In this document: positions 42,033-51,720 of the stretch, piece after piece
Numbering within the stretch: position 1 is the first letter of the stretch
How the letters are laid out: every line of letters starts with the position of its first letter
Source of the DNA: Candidatus Omnitrophota bacterium
GTDB lineage: Bacteria > Hinthialibacterota > Hinthialibacteria > OLB16
DNA length: 64,000 nt
Assembly: GCA_020632575.1 (NCBI GenBank)
Contig: JACKFH010000018.1
Coordinates: 1-64,000 of the forward strand
Direction: 5' to 3'
Position numbers and translations under genes: made by a program
Notes under the pieces: generated by a model
Told to the model about the DNA's origin: nothing
What the model saw: the letters and a program-made list of their open reading frames with translations, nothing else
The model's database searches: none

Positions 42033-44912
42033 TTACTGCCACCCGAACTCCGGTGGATTTCCGTGGAAGTATTTGAACGTGATCTTGATGTCTCGGAGTT
42101 TGGTGATATTGGCTCCAAAATTCTTCGGCTGGGTCGGGTCGAGTTCGATCTGCCATTGGGTTGCGGCCAAAGGTCGGGCCGAGGTGTTTTGAACTCCGCC
42201 TGCGAGTTCCTGCCCGCGTTCGTAGGTCTCTCCCTGCTGCTCGCGGCCGTTCACACGCGAGGGGATTTCCGCGCGGAAGACCGAACGTTCCGGTCGGTCG
42301 GCGGCCGGGACCGACAGTTTGGTGATCATTCTCTCCTCGAGATTGCGAGTCGAGTCGAAGAAGGTCTGGTTGCTGACAATTCCCGCCTGAGTCAGGAAAT
42401 AAGTGCAGTCGGGTCCAGTGACATACCCCTGGTCCGCCTCGGTGTCGATGGTGACCGCCGCGACCCGGAGATTCCAACGGTTGCTGAAAGGAAGCAGCGG
42501 TTGCACCGGTTCGTTGGGGATTTCCAGATTCAATCCGAAGGTCAACTCGAACCCCGGAGTCGGCGCCTGTTGGGGGACTTGGATTAGGTTTGATTGAAGA
42601 AACTCCCTGAACAACTCAATCCGGTCGTTCAGATTTCTCGGGTTGTTGTTGTCTCCCACCAAGCCAAGGATATCGTCGCGCATGGAGATTGGACGATTGA
42701 CAAAGGCCAATGGGTTTCGGTTAGGACCGCGAACCGAGATGCCATTCGTCCCGACAGATCGCAGTTTTGTGTCCCAGGCCTCCAGGGCATTGTAGAAATC
42801 GTTCGCCTCGTCGGCTGTTTGGATGCCGAATAGATCCTCCGGTTGGGTGTACGGATCGTACAGGCTGCTCCCAAGCGTTCCGGCCACTCCCTGAACATCT
42901 GGTGGGACAATAATGGGATTCCGATAGTCCTCGTTCCATTCGTACCCCAAGGCGCGCGTGAGGTCGTACAAACTCCCGATCGTTTTCTCCAGCGTGTCAT
43001 TCGCGCGGGAAAGTTTGTTGCTTAGGATGATCCGGTAAGTCGGATCGTTGAACCAAAGGTCCTCGGCGGTCTGGACTGTCTCGGCATAGTCCGCCACCAG
43101 CTGATCGAGTCTCTGGAAGTCGAGTTCGAGGGCTGTGATCTCCTGATCGAATCGGAGTTGAGCGCGTTCGAGTTCGATTCGGGCATTGGCCTGTTCGAGC
43201 AAAATATTTTTGACCGTGGCGGCGCTGTTGGTGAGATTGATATTGGCGTCTTGAACCGCGGAGATCATGGTCTGGGCCGCGCGAAGCGCGCCGGCGACCC
43301 CCGCCAATGGGTTGAAGGATGTCGTAAAAGTGGGCAACCCACCCTCCGCTCCCGTTTGAACCTGATAAGAGGACGCGATGGATTCCGCCACCTGTAATGC
43401 CCCAATGGTGGCGGCCCCTTGGATTGTGATGTTGATGACCTGCCCGACCCGTTCTTGTTCGATGGCGATTCGTTCCGGAATGTTCTTTAGATTGTTGAAG
43501 GCCTGCAGCCCGGCGAACTGAGCGTCCTTCGCGGCAAGCACCCTTGTGCCTAACTGACCCACATTGCTCGTGGTCTGCCCCGGGACATAATCCGTGTCCA
43601 GGAGCGCGTCGACACGGTCCTGAACGATTCGGCGATACAGTTCGCGCCCGCGCACCGAGCCGAGTTGGTCGAACGACTCGTATTCTCCAAGATTGCCATC
43701 CCCATCGATATCCATCCCCACTGGCTCCCGCTCGCCGGTCGAGCCATCGTTATCCAGATCGAGGTCGGAGCGTGGGTCGAGGTTGGTGAGGAGAGTGAGC
43801 GGCGAAAGGAAAGCGTCTCGTTGCGAGAGGAGTTCGCTCCTCTGGGTGAGCGAATCCAGATCGAAATTGCGCTGTTCCTGCCGCGCCAGGATTTCGGCGT
43901 CCCGAGCCTCGGTGATATCGGATTTTGCCCGATTGATGAAGTTGGAAATGGAACCGTTGGGGATAAAATTGTCCGAGTTGCCGAATGGAGTCAGTCCCGA
44001 TTTGATCCGCGTGTAGAGTTGTCGAGCCAAGCCTGTGTGGGCGATCTGCTTATCCGATCCATTCTGTTGGTACTGCTCCTCGGTCTGAATGGCGCCCATT
44101 GCCGCGGCCAGGATGTAGGAATGGTGAGCGCCCCGTTTCAATTCGGCGATTGCGTCCTCTTTGGCGTTCGGATCGGTGGGGCGGCTGGAGAGGTTAAACA
44201 ATTTCTTGGCCTTTTCGACGCTCGCTTGTGCTGCCCGATCGGCGCAGCGCGCGAAATGCGACATCTCGACTTGAATGGGATAGATGTCCTGCTGGTTGGC
44301 GGAACCCTCGAATGGACGGAACACCCCAGTGAATTGCGGGAACCCCTCGTAAAACACATCATCTGTTCGCAAGAAGATTTCTCCATCCGGTTTGGTGAGC
44401 ACACCCAGCGCGGTCCGATACCCGATGCCGAACGCCTCGATCGCCCGGTCGAGTTCCTCAGTCTCCTGACGCACGCTCCCCTGGGGCGGCGGAAGTCTTT
44501 CAGGAGGGTTCTCGGGGTCGAAGTTATCGATTCTCGGATAACGCATTCGAAGGGCGTCGAGCAGATATTGGTTACCTTCGACGATTTGACCCTGAAAGAC
44601 TTCATTGACCGAATTTGCGATTCCGAGCAGGACATCGTTGTCGCCCATCCCGAGTTCGCGAAGTTCGCAGAGTTCATCCAGAGTTTGCCAGATGTTCGTC
44701 CTTGCGTCGTGGTTCGAGGATTGCCATCCGCTGACCAGCGCCCCGAAATCGCGGCTCTCGCCATTCGCGAAAGAGGCGCGGTAAAAGCGGGCCTGCTTGA
44801 GGCGTTCAAGTGCAGCGTCTTTGTTGGGGACTCCCGACCGCACGGGGGAGGAGGCGGTCGCGATTCCGACCAAAGCAAGCAGGACAAGAGTTCCCGATCT
44901 CCGATGCCTCAT
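42033..44912 (-). CDS. large secreted protein with coiled coil and Ca-binding loop, unknown family
   Basis: A 959-residue exported protein. A signal peptide (MRHRRSGTLVLLALVGIATA) is followed by mostly helical sequence. An EF-type or TSP3-like acidic loop lies near the middle (SDLDLDNDGSTGEREP and MDIDGDGNLGEYES). A long heptad-rich region of about 130 residues (ARIELERAQLRFDQEITALE ... LVADYAETVQ) suggests a coiled-coil rod. The C-terminal quarter is beta-rich. ATG 44912 overlaps the preceding stop by four bases (ATGA), so it is translationally coupled to the 1058-residue partner. No enzyme motif is recognised; structural or surface-fibre roles are plausible. Confidence 0.6.
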   Translation of the reverse strand: MRHRRSGTLVLLALVGIATASSPVRSGVPNKDAALERLKQARFYRASFANGESRDFGALVSGWQSSNHDARTNIWQTLDELCELRELGMGDNDVLLGIANSVNEVFQGQIVEGNQYLLDALRMRYPRIDNFDPENPPERLPPPQGSVRQETEELDRAIEAFGIGYRTALGVLTKPDGEIFLRTDDVFYEGFPQFTGVFRPFEGSANQQDIYPIQVEMSHFARCADRAAQASVEKAKKLFNLSSRPTDPNAKEDAIAELKRGAHHSYILAAAMGAIQTEEQYQQNGSDKQIAHTGLARQLYTRIKSGLTPFGNSDNFIPNGSISNFINRAKSDITEARDAEILARQEQRNFDLDSLTQRSELLSQRDAFLSPLTLLTNLDPRSDLDLDNDGSTGEREPVGMDIDGDGNLGEYESFDQLGSVRGRELYRRIVQDRVDALLDTDYVPGQTTSNVGQLGTRVLAAKDAQFAGLQAFNNLKNIPERIAIEQERVGQVINITIQGAATIGALQVAESIASSYQVQTGAEGGLPTFTTSFNPLAGVAGALRAAQTMISAVQDANINLTNSAATVKNILLEQANARIELERAQLRFDQEITALELDFQRLDQLVADYAETVQTAEDLWFNDPTYRIILSNKLSRANDTLEKTIGSLYDLTRALGYEWNEDYRNPIIVPPDVQGVAGTLGSSLYDPYTQPEDLFGIQTADEANDFYNALEAWDTKLRSVGTNGISVRGPNRNPLAFVNRPISMRDDILGLVGDNNNPRNLNDRIELFREFLQSNLIQVPQQAPTPGFELTFGLNLEIPNEPVQPLLPFSNRWNLRVAAVTIDTEADQGYVTGPDCTYFLTQAGIVSNQTFFDSTRNLEERMITKLSVPAADRPERSVFRAEIPSRVNGREQQGETYERGQELAGGVQNTSARPLAATQWQIELDPTQPKNFGANITKLRDIKITFKYFHGNPPEFGWQ

Positions 44913-47900
44913 GGCGTCCCTCCTTCCGGAGTCCAATCCGATGGGAAGGGTCTTCCCCCTCCGACCAGGGAAAGGTCGCTGCTCGTGGAATATCCGGAGA
45001 TGGTCGCTCCCAATGAAGTCACCATTCGATAACACTTCCAGGTCTGCCCCTCCTCTTCGGAACAGGTGTCGAAAACCAGGTCGCCGCCGCGCTCGCCCTG
45101 GAAGAGTGAGTAGGATATGCGTCCCACTCCCTGGACGCTCAGATGAGTTGGCGGGATCGCTCCCACCAAACGCGTGTCCGTGTCGACCTGAACCAGGGGA
45201 TCGGTGGAATTGGAATCCACGGGAAAAGTTCCATCGCCGGGAAGACGGTCATTGTCGAATGTGGTGGCGTCGACCATGTTTTCGTTCAGGACCACATTGG
45301 AAACCTGTGGGAATGATGCATTAGCGTTGGTCGGAGTATAAACGCCGGGGACGACTCCGCCGCCGACTCCAAAACTTCCCGCCATTCGGAAGGGAGGCGC
45401 CCCGGAGGGTGACTCGAGAGCCGCTGTCGGTTTGATCACCACCCCCTGGGAAAAACTGATGGGCGGAGTCGATTCGGTGAAGACCGCGATATCGTAAGCG
45501 CCGGGTAGCAGGCTCGCGAATGTCGCGTCCGGCGAGGGGCTCTGCATGGTCTGGATCCCTCCAATCGGGTCTCCAGTTTGGAGATCTCGACGGAGAATCT
45601 GAAACGAGAACGTGGTGGGCGGAGTCCCGGATCCCGTGACATAAGTGAGATGGAGATCCGCCGGCCCAACCGCCTCCTTCGGGTGGAAGAGCAGTTGAGG
45701 CTCCAGTGGCATTCTTCTTTTGATTCTCAGGGTCAATCCGGCGACCACGTCATCCAAATAAAAGGCCGATTGCCCCTCGCCATTGAACGATTCGTATCCA
45801 AACTTTGAGGCTGTCGCGCGATAGAGATTGGGTGTCAGGGAGTCGAAGAAGAAGACGCCATCCGGCCCGGTTTCGGTGTAGGGAAGGAGAACGCCGCCGG
45901 TAAGACTGACAACCGCGCCATCGACTGGAAACCCTTGATCGTCCTGAACGACTCCCTGAACCGAATAGACCGTTGGACCAAGCACCTCGAGTTGGAAAGA
46001 TAGCAAACGCTGAGAACCACCAGGACCGTCGACATGGTCGGTGATCTCGAGAAACCATTCGCCTTGACCAATGATGCCGTCAAAGGCGTCGAGGGCGTTC
46101 GCCCCGCTGGATGGGAATGTCTCGTCGGGGAAAACAGTTTCCAGATCGACACCGGGGGCGCCATTGAAAAGTTGCACCCGAATGGGAGCGCCGCCCTTCG
46201 CGGGTGTCGGACCCTCCAGCCAGATCTCGATATCGCTGGTTCGAGGATGAGTCAAATCGAGGCTCACTCGAACGTCCTCGACCAATGTGCGTGTCGGAAT
46301 GGTCACCGGAAAACGCTTCGTTTCCGTTCCGAAAGTTCCTCCCACCGGGTCCCAGTCGACAGTCGAGCCTTGTCGCCCCATCGGTTCCAGCGAAGTTCGC
46401 TCCAGGACGAAATCCCCTTCGACAATGACCGGCTGATCGAGGATTCCATGGAGAGTGTCTTGGACTTTTCCCGACAAAATGTTTTCGCTGGTCCGAAGAC
46501 CATTGAGCCGGATCTCCCGACGGAGGTCGCCGGGCAAAGGATTGAAATCGTTGATGTCGAAATTCTCCCGTCCGGAACCCGGCATGAAGTACCCGCCCGT
46601 GATCGTGAAATCGGAGGAATTCGATCGATAGTTGTCTCCGGCCATTGGGACATCCATGGGGATGGAAAGGGAATCCTCCGAGTTGACAATCCCTCGGATC
46701 GTTCCATCTCCCGCGCGGTCGAGGGTGATTTGAAAATCGAGGGAAGGGAGCTGCATCTCTTTGCCGTCGACTCGGGTCATTCGAGCTCGTCCGGTGTAAT
46801 CCCCCTGAATGTCCGGGACCAAGGCTCGGACAGGGATCGTTCTCGAACCCCCGGTCGATCGGATGGTCAGGTTTCCATTCAGTTCCGAGGGCCCCGCCAA
46901 GGCCCCGCGTGTCACTGTGACCGCGACTTGGGCTGTGCCTCGAATCAGTTTCCCCTCGGTGGGCGACACCGAAAGCCAGTTGGCGCTTCCCGGGTCCACC
47001 TCGACCCTCCAGGAGAGGATGCCATCTCCCGGATTTCTCAAAATGATCTCGCGACGGCCCGCTTCCTCCGGGTAGAAGAGACTCTGTTGCACATCATCCG
47101 TTTCGGGATCGGGCGAGGTCCAAGTCGAACTGTCTTGGACTCCGTCGCTGTCGATGTCGCGGTCCTCCGCGCCGGGAAAATTTCCGGTCGGTTGAATATC
47201 CGAGTCGGCGGGTAAAATGGTGCGCAATCTCGGTTGCAGAACGATGGAGGGACCGTCGGTGACAAACACCCAATACCCGTTGCCTCGGATGAAGGATTGG
47301 AGCGTGTCCTGATTCGGGGTCCCCGGTTCGTTCCCAGGTGGAAGCCCGGCGGTCGAATCGCCGATCGGTCGGTCGTTGAAAGCGTCCCAAACCAGATTGT
47401 TGGAAAGATCTCCTGAGAGCTGGTAAACCGAAGCGATGCGTGAATTCGAGGGTTCGACAAGGTCCACATTGTCCCCAAAAACCGATTCGATATCCGCCAG
47501 GAAATTGTCTTGGTTCGAACCCCCGTCGAGACCGATCAGGTTCCACCCCGGATAGAGGGTGACCGCTCCGTTTTCCGGCAACGATCCTTCGACATGCAGT
47601 TTGAGTCCCGCGAATTTCAGTTTGAGCCAATATCCCTGATAGATTTTCATGTCTTGAATGCCGGCGCCGGGGATATTGTTGAGTTCTCCACCTGGAGACC
47701 ATGTCAACCATCTTTCCAATTGGGCGTCATAACACCACAGAGAATCCACCGCGCTGTTCAGGTCGACTTGGCTTCCAAACTGGGTGAGTCCCGCCAAGAC
47801 AGCGGATGGTGAGGGATCGTTCGGTAGAACCTGGAGAGAAATGAGGTTCCACCCCATTTCCAAATCGGCGATTTCCTGGATCTCGGTGTCAGCGATTTGT

Positions 47901-48085
47901 TTGACCGAGGTCTTGGGAATATTCGGACCGTTGTCGGGGGTGGTGAGGGTGGGGGGGGCAACCTGGGCCAAAGACAGATTCAGTCCCAAGATGACGAACA
48001 GACTTCCGATCAGAAAGATTCGGGAGACATAGCCCCACAATCGCCACTGGCGGGTTTGGGCAGGAGAACTATTTGAGCGGTTCAA
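44909..48085 (-). CDS. very large secreted protein with P-domain and carboxypeptidase-regulatory-like domain
   Basis: A 1058-residue exported protein starting at TTG 48085 with AAAAGGAGAAAATC upstream. After a hydrophobic signal (about 17-40) come two GWNLI repeats (MGWNLISLQVLP, PGWNLIGLDGG), seen in surface proteins. A beta-rich middle follows, then a proprotein-convertase P domain (about 595-700, with SLDLTHPRTSDIEIWLEGP and IIGQGEWFLEITDHVDGPGG). A CarboxypepD_reg-like module comes next (about 705-775, VQGVVQDDQGFPVDGAVVS). P domains usually sit beside serine proteases, but no protease catalytic triad is seen here. It probably displays or matures surface material together with the coupled 959-residue protein. 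Confidence 0.65.
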   Translation of the reverse strand: MNRSNSSPAQTRQWRLWGYVSRIFLIGSLFVILGLNLSLAQVAPPTLTTPDNGPNIPKTSVKQIADTEIQEIADLEMGWNLISLQVLPNDPSPSAVLAGLTQFGSQVDLNSAVDSLWCYDAQLERWLTWSPGGELNNIPGAGIQDMKIYQGYWLKLKFAGLKLHVEGSLPENGAVTLYPGWNLIGLDGGSNQDNFLADIESVFGDNVDLVEPSNSRIASVYQLSGDLSNNLVWDAFNDRPIGDSTAGLPPGNEPGTPNQDTLQSFIRGNGYWVFVTDGPSIVLQPRLRTILPADSDIQPTGNFPGAEDRDIDSDGVQDSSTWTSPDPETDDVQQSLFYPEEAGRREIILRNPGDGILSWRVEVDPGSANWLSVSPTEGKLIRGTAQVAVTVTRGALAGPSELNGNLTIRSTGGSRTIPVRALVPDIQGDYTGRARMTRVDGKEMQLPSLDFQITLDRAGDGTIRGIVNSEDSLSIPMDVPMAGDNYRSNSSDFTITGGYFMPGSGRENFDINDFNPLPGDLRREIRLNGLRTSENILSGKVQDTLHGILDQPVIVEGDFVLERTSLEPMGRQGSTVDWDPVGGTFGTETKRFPVTIPTRTLVEDVRVSLDLTHPRTSDIEIWLEGPTPAKGGAPIRVQLFNGAPGVDLETVFPDETFPSSGANALDAFDGIIGQGEWFLEITDHVDGPGGSQRLLSFQLEVLGPTVYSVQGVVQDDQGFPVDGAVVSLTGGVLLPYTETGPDGVFFFDSLTPNLYRATASKFGYESFNGEGQSAFYLDDVVAGLTLRIKRRMPLEPQLLFHPKEAVGPADLHLTYVTGSGTPPTTFSFQILRRDLQTGDPIGGIQTMQSPSPDATFASLLPGAYDIAVFTESTPPISFSQGVVIKPTAALESPSGAPPFRMAGSFGVGGGVVPGVYTPTNANASFPQVSNVVLNENMVDATTFDNDRLPGDGTFPVDSNSTDPLVQVDTDTRLVGAIPPTHLSVQGVGRISYSLFQGERGGDLVFDTCSEEEGQTWKCYRMVTSLGATISGYSTSSDLSLVGGGRPFPSDWTPEGGTP

Positions 48086-48212
48086 GAAAGATTTTCTCCT
48101 TTTGAGAATCTACCCGCAAACAGGACAATGACAGACAAATGTTCGGATCCGAATCTTGCAGCATCGCCGTGCCGATTGCGATTATCCGAAATCGACGCGA
48201 CCCACCGAACAG

Positions 48213-48241
48213 AGTGTCTGTCTCGCTCCAATTAATGTCAA
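48213..48241 (-). promoter_or_regulatory. candidate sigma-70 promoter of the secreted-pair operon
   Basis: On the minus strand: -35 TTGACA (48236-48241, perfect), 17-base spacer, -10 GACACT (48213-48218). It would give a leader of about 120 bases before TTG 48085. Confidence 0.45.
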
Positions 48242-48362
48242 GAACGAATTGGAGCCCTCGGATTTGCGCACTGGATCCCTTTAATTCAACATATTCTGAA
48301 AACTGACCGATTTGGGCGACCAAATGTGAGTGAAGAAGCGAATTCTTTCCGATTTCGCGCTA

Positions 48363-49271
48363 TTACAGAGAAAGGCTGCGGGTCCCCCAAACTCGCGCGA
48401 TGACCAAGACGACGACCGCGGCGATCACCATGATCAAAGAAACCGCCACCGCCGCCTCCAAATCTCCAATGCTGAATTCGAGAAAAACCGTAGTGGAGAG
48501 AACCTCGGTCTTGTTTCGTGTCGCCCCCGCGAAAATCAACAGCGGACCGAACTCTCCCAGCGCTCGCGCCCAAGCGAGAGTCGCCGCGGTCAGCATTCCC
48601 TGTCGAGCCAATGGAAAGACGACCTTAGTAAAAGCCTGTGACTGACTGCAACCGAGAGTCAGGGCCACTTGCTCCTGACGGTAATCGATCTGATCGAAAG
48701 TGGCCCGCATGGTCCGAATCGCGAAGGCCGCGGCTACCATGAACTGCGCGAGCACCACTGCGGGTATTTGATAAACCACCCATTGGCTGATCGAATTGAA
48801 GGGCTGGAATTGGAACAGGATGAGGAGACTCAGTCCCACCACCAAGGGCGGCAACACGATAGGGATGTCCAGCATCGAGTCCAGTAAATTGCGCCCGGGA
48901 AACCGGAACCTGGACAAGGAATACCCCAAGGGAACCGCCACGATTACAGACAGGATGGCGGTAAAGAAACAGGAGGCCAATGTGAGCTGAATGGAGTAGC
49001 GAATTTCCGGTTTGCACAGAGCCGAGTAGATCGGAAGAAAGGCCCGCAACACCGGACGGGCCCATTCCAGGGAGGATGGAAGCGCCACCTGGCTCGCGGA
49101 ATCGGAGGTGACGAGATAAGCGACATCGCCGACAAGCATCCCCCCCAGCATTACAATGTAAAATCCACCGATCACCAGGAGGCAAGCATAAAAAGGGAGG
49201 TCGGAGGGCGGGGTGTGTTCGCGCTGGGATAGCGATCTTGGTCCCCGTCCCTCAGTCTCGATATCGTTCAT
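48363..49271 (-). CDS. molybdate/sulfate-type ABC transporter permease
   Basis: A 302-residue permease of the ModB/CysT/TupB group. An extra N-terminal cytoplasmic stretch is followed by six membrane helices. The coupling-loop EAA-type motif is clear in ALTLGCSQSQAFTKVVFPLARQGML, and the family stretch LPIVLPPLVVGLSLL-like appears as DIPIVLPPLVVGLSLLILFQ. It starts with ATGA overlapping the stop of the binding-protein gene. The matching ATPase (ModC/CysA) is not in the window, so it may come from elsewhere. Molybdate, tungstate or sulfate are all possible. Confidence 0.85.
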   Translation of the reverse strand: MNDIETEGRGPRSLSQREHTPPSDLPFYACLLVIGGFYIVMLGGMLVGDVAYLVTSDSASQVALPSSLEWARPVLRAFLPIYSALCKPEIRYSIQLTLASCFFTAILSVIVAVPLGYSLSRFRFPGRNLLDSMLDIPIVLPPLVVGLSLLILFQFQPFNSISQWVVYQIPAVVLAQFMVAAAFAIRTMRATFDQIDYRQEQVALTLGCSQSQAFTKVVFPLARQGMLTAATLAWARALGEFGPLLIFAGATRNKTEVLSTTVFLEFSIGDLEAAVAVSLIMVIAAVVVLVIARVWGTRSLSL

Positions 49272-50860
49272 TGTTTTGCGTTTTCCAGAGTCTTGATAAC
49301 CGAATCCTCCAAACGGAAGTGAAATCCGGCATCCTCGAATTGTTGACGCGCCCGCGCGATGGTCCGATAGAACCGCCTGTCCAAGTTTTTGTGGTTGCTG
49401 GACTTGGCAATCGCGAAGGGTTGAACGGCCTGGGCGGCGGGAGAGTCGATCGATATCGTATCCACTTTATCCGATTCGGCTTTTGTGTCGGTGGCGTAGG
49501 CGAGGGCCGCGTCGACCGAACCGGTCGCGACAGTTGGCACGAGCATGGCCGAGGTGGCGGTTTGTGTCACCACGTTCTTCATGACGTCGTCATACACCCC
49601 CTCCGCTTCGAGTGTCTGACGGGTCAAAACGCCGATCGTGCATTGGTCCGGCTGGCCCACCGCGACCCTCATTCCGGGTTTGGTTAGATCCTTGAGCGAT
49701 TGGATGTTTTTCGAATTGCCTTTCGGCACCGCGATCACCACCCGCGTATCCGAAATATCCACATCTTCCTGAAACCAATCCTTCACGGATTCCAGGTAAT
49801 ATCGATCGCAGGCCATATAGGTGTCTGGAAACCCGCCCCCCTGTTGTTGGTCCCGAATCGTGCGCATTTGGGAGGTGAGTATTCCGCACCCGTTGTAAAC
49901 CGTGTTGACCACAACCCCTTCTCTTTTCTCGAATTCTTTAATCAACGACTCCACCGCGCGACGGTTCACCGATCCGCAGTAAAAGGTGATTTGCGGGACC
50001 TCCTCCCATTTGTCTCCCTCGACCGTTTCGAAGCCATCCTTTTTGAACGCTTCTAGACCCTTGTCACGAGAAGAGAGGTATCGCGCGAAACGAAGGGCCT
50101 CGGTGGGAGTTTGCGAGGAGGTGAGGACACCAATCATAACGCTCCCAGTTCCAGCATCGAGCGTCGGCGTTCGGACTGCCTCAAGATTTGGGTATAGGGG
50201 AAGTGTCGAATCCCAGACAACTCCCACATCGACACTGCCGATTTTGACATCGTTGGCGACTTCCGGAACGGTCGGTTTGAAGACGCCGGTTTTGGTCACA
50301 TGCTCTTGCACACGGTCCCAGTAGCCGGCGTCCTCCAGCAGTTTACGGGTGGCCTTTCCGATCGCGGCTTGGTCCGGGTTCCCCAAGGCTGTTTTGACAT
50401 CGTCGCGCAAGAGGTCTTCGATAGCATGGATGTTTTTCGGATTCCCTTTTTTCACAGCCAGGACCGGCCGCATGAGCGCGAGCGGAATCGCTTCTTTCAC
50501 CAAACCTTTTTCACGCGCCAGATTGATGTAGTTGTCGTCGGCGGCGATATACAAATCGCCCGTCTTGCCCACGTCGATCTGACTCAGGAGCGTGTTCGAT
50601 CCTCCATATTGGATTTGGATTGGGGTTCCATATTCTTTTTCATATTGCGCCGCCACTTCCTCCACCGGCGGGCGGATTCCGGCGGCGCAATACAAAAACA
50701 AGGACTGCTTCGAGTTTTCGTCCTTGGCGCCTTGGGTCACTGGCATGGATTGCTTTCCGAGATTGAACAGGACAAACCCCAGGACTCCGAGCATTGCGAT
50801 CGCCGAGATCAGGATAAGCAGGAAACGGTTGGCGCTCCCGCGTGCGTTAAGATCAATCAT
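49268..50860 (-). CDS. molybdate/tungstate-type binding protein with two tandem SBP domains
   Basis: A 530-residue membrane-anchored protein (helix RFLLILISAIAMLGVLGFVL near the N-terminus). Two homologous ModA-like halves follow, about residues 52-300 and 310-520. They match at LFLYCAAGIRPPVEEVA / ITFYCGSVNRRAVESLI, at KKGNPKNIHAIEDLL / PKGNSKNIQSLKDL, and at GNPDQAAIGKATRKLLEDAG / GQPDQCTIGVLTRQTLEAEG. ATG 50860 follows GGAG at 11 bases; a TTG five codons upstream is unlikely. It is coupled to the permease by ATGA. A single chain carrying two binding domains is unusual for this family. Confidence 0.82.
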   Translation of the reverse strand: MIDLNARGSANRFLLILISAIAMLGVLGFVLFNLGKQSMPVTQGAKDENSKQSLFLYCAAGIRPPVEEVAAQYEKEYGTPIQIQYGGSNTLLSQIDVGKTGDLYIAADDNYINLAREKGLVKEAIPLALMRPVLAVKKGNPKNIHAIEDLLRDDVKTALGNPDQAAIGKATRKLLEDAGYWDRVQEHVTKTGVFKPTVPEVANDVKIGSVDVGVVWDSTLPLYPNLEAVRTPTLDAGTGSVMIGVLTSSQTPTEALRFARYLSSRDKGLEAFKKDGFETVEGDKWEEVPQITFYCGSVNRRAVESLIKEFEKREGVVVNTVYNGCGILTSQMRTIRDQQQGGGFPDTYMACDRYYLESVKDWFQEDVDISDTRVVIAVPKGNSKNIQSLKDLTKPGMRVAVGQPDQCTIGVLTRQTLEAEGVYDDVMKNVVTQTATSAMLVPTVATGSVDAALAYATDTKAESDKVDTISIDSPAAQAVQPFAIAKSSNHKNLDRRFYRTIARARQQFEDAGFHFRLEDSVIKTLENAKQ

Positions 50861-51720
50861 GACTGAATTCTCCAAACTTTAATTTCCTGCTGATGCGAAT
50901 TTTTTTCGATTCCGGGATGAGAAAAAGAGGGGAAGAGTTGTGGGTTCCCATTTTCAATTTCGGTCGTTGGCCAATCCCACATCCTCGCGATCGGCGGCAG
51001 ACCTCCCAAGCATTGGATTGATGCCAAGGATAGAAACAGGGAGGAACACAACCGATCTGAAAATTCTGCATCTTAATCTTGCTTTTCAAGAACAATCGTT
51101 GTCAGAGGCGCCACCCTTGTCAAGGGAATCAAGCCAGCCTCAATCTGATGTTCGTTGCTTCTCATAGCGCCGCGGACAAAACCGAGTCGAACCCTTGAGG
51201 AGATCGTGCGTCCTCTATGTTGACAACCGCACAGTTGCCCGGCTCATACAAGTTCTCAAGATCTCGCTCTTCCACCGATCACCGAATCCATTGAACCGAC
51301 AATGGAATTTGCCGGCGTCAGGGTTGCCAACGGCGAGCGGAGATTTGATTTCAAAAAGCGTTCGACCTTCGACGGTAGCGAAACAGATCATATCATTTCT
51401 TATTTTGTATGAGGCATAAGTTAAGGAAGGGCGGCTACTCCCGCAAAAAGTAAAGAAAAATTCGTTGATTGGGTTGGGGGAAGAATTTGGGAGTATAATC
51501 CCCGTATGGATGGGGAGGTCTTCCCGAATCGACTTGGCCCGTTCTCCGGTGATCGGAGCGGTAGCCCTCCAGGGGTGCGCGAGTGCGAAACAGGTTGATG
51601 CAAACAGACTGGCTCCAAGGCGATCCGCCCATGTTCAAGTAAGCATTCTGTCTATCAAGCCAAGGAAATCCGATGGGTTGATTTGGTTCTTTGTAAAAAT
51701 GAGGAGGGAAGAGTAAACCG
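50861..51720. other. 860-base intergenic region, no gene supported
   Basis: Divergent spacer between the binding-protein gene and the alpha-2-macroglobulin gene. It contains a hairpin, CCTCCC (51002-51007) with GGGAGG (51039-51044), on the side of the binding protein, and a TATAAT box on the other side. Several frames of 65-98 codons cross it on both strands but overlap and show no family features. A molybdenum-cofactor riboswitch was looked for and not found. The rest is unassigned. Confidence 0.55.
51469..51499 (+). promoter_or_regulatory. weak candidate promoter of the alpha-2-macroglobulin/pbpC operon
   Basis: A perfect -10 TATAAT (51494-51499) with TTGGGT (51469-51474) 19 bases upstream as a poor -35. 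It would leave a leader of about 215 bases before ATG 51721. The spacing is longer than ideal. Confidence 0.3.

Noticed and set aside
48069..48323. 84-codon minus-strand frame upstream of the P-domain gene
   Set aside because: It overlaps the promoter and SD of the real gene, has no domain, and would conflict with the TTG start at 48085.
50876..51110. Molybdenum-cofactor riboswitch before the oxyanion-binding gene
   Set aside because: Only one simple hairpin is seen; the conserved multi-stem pattern and sequence blocks of that class are absent.
51465..51716. 83-codon frame before the alpha-2-macroglobulin gene
   Set aside because: No SD, no recognisable features, and other frames on both strands are equally long in this stretch.
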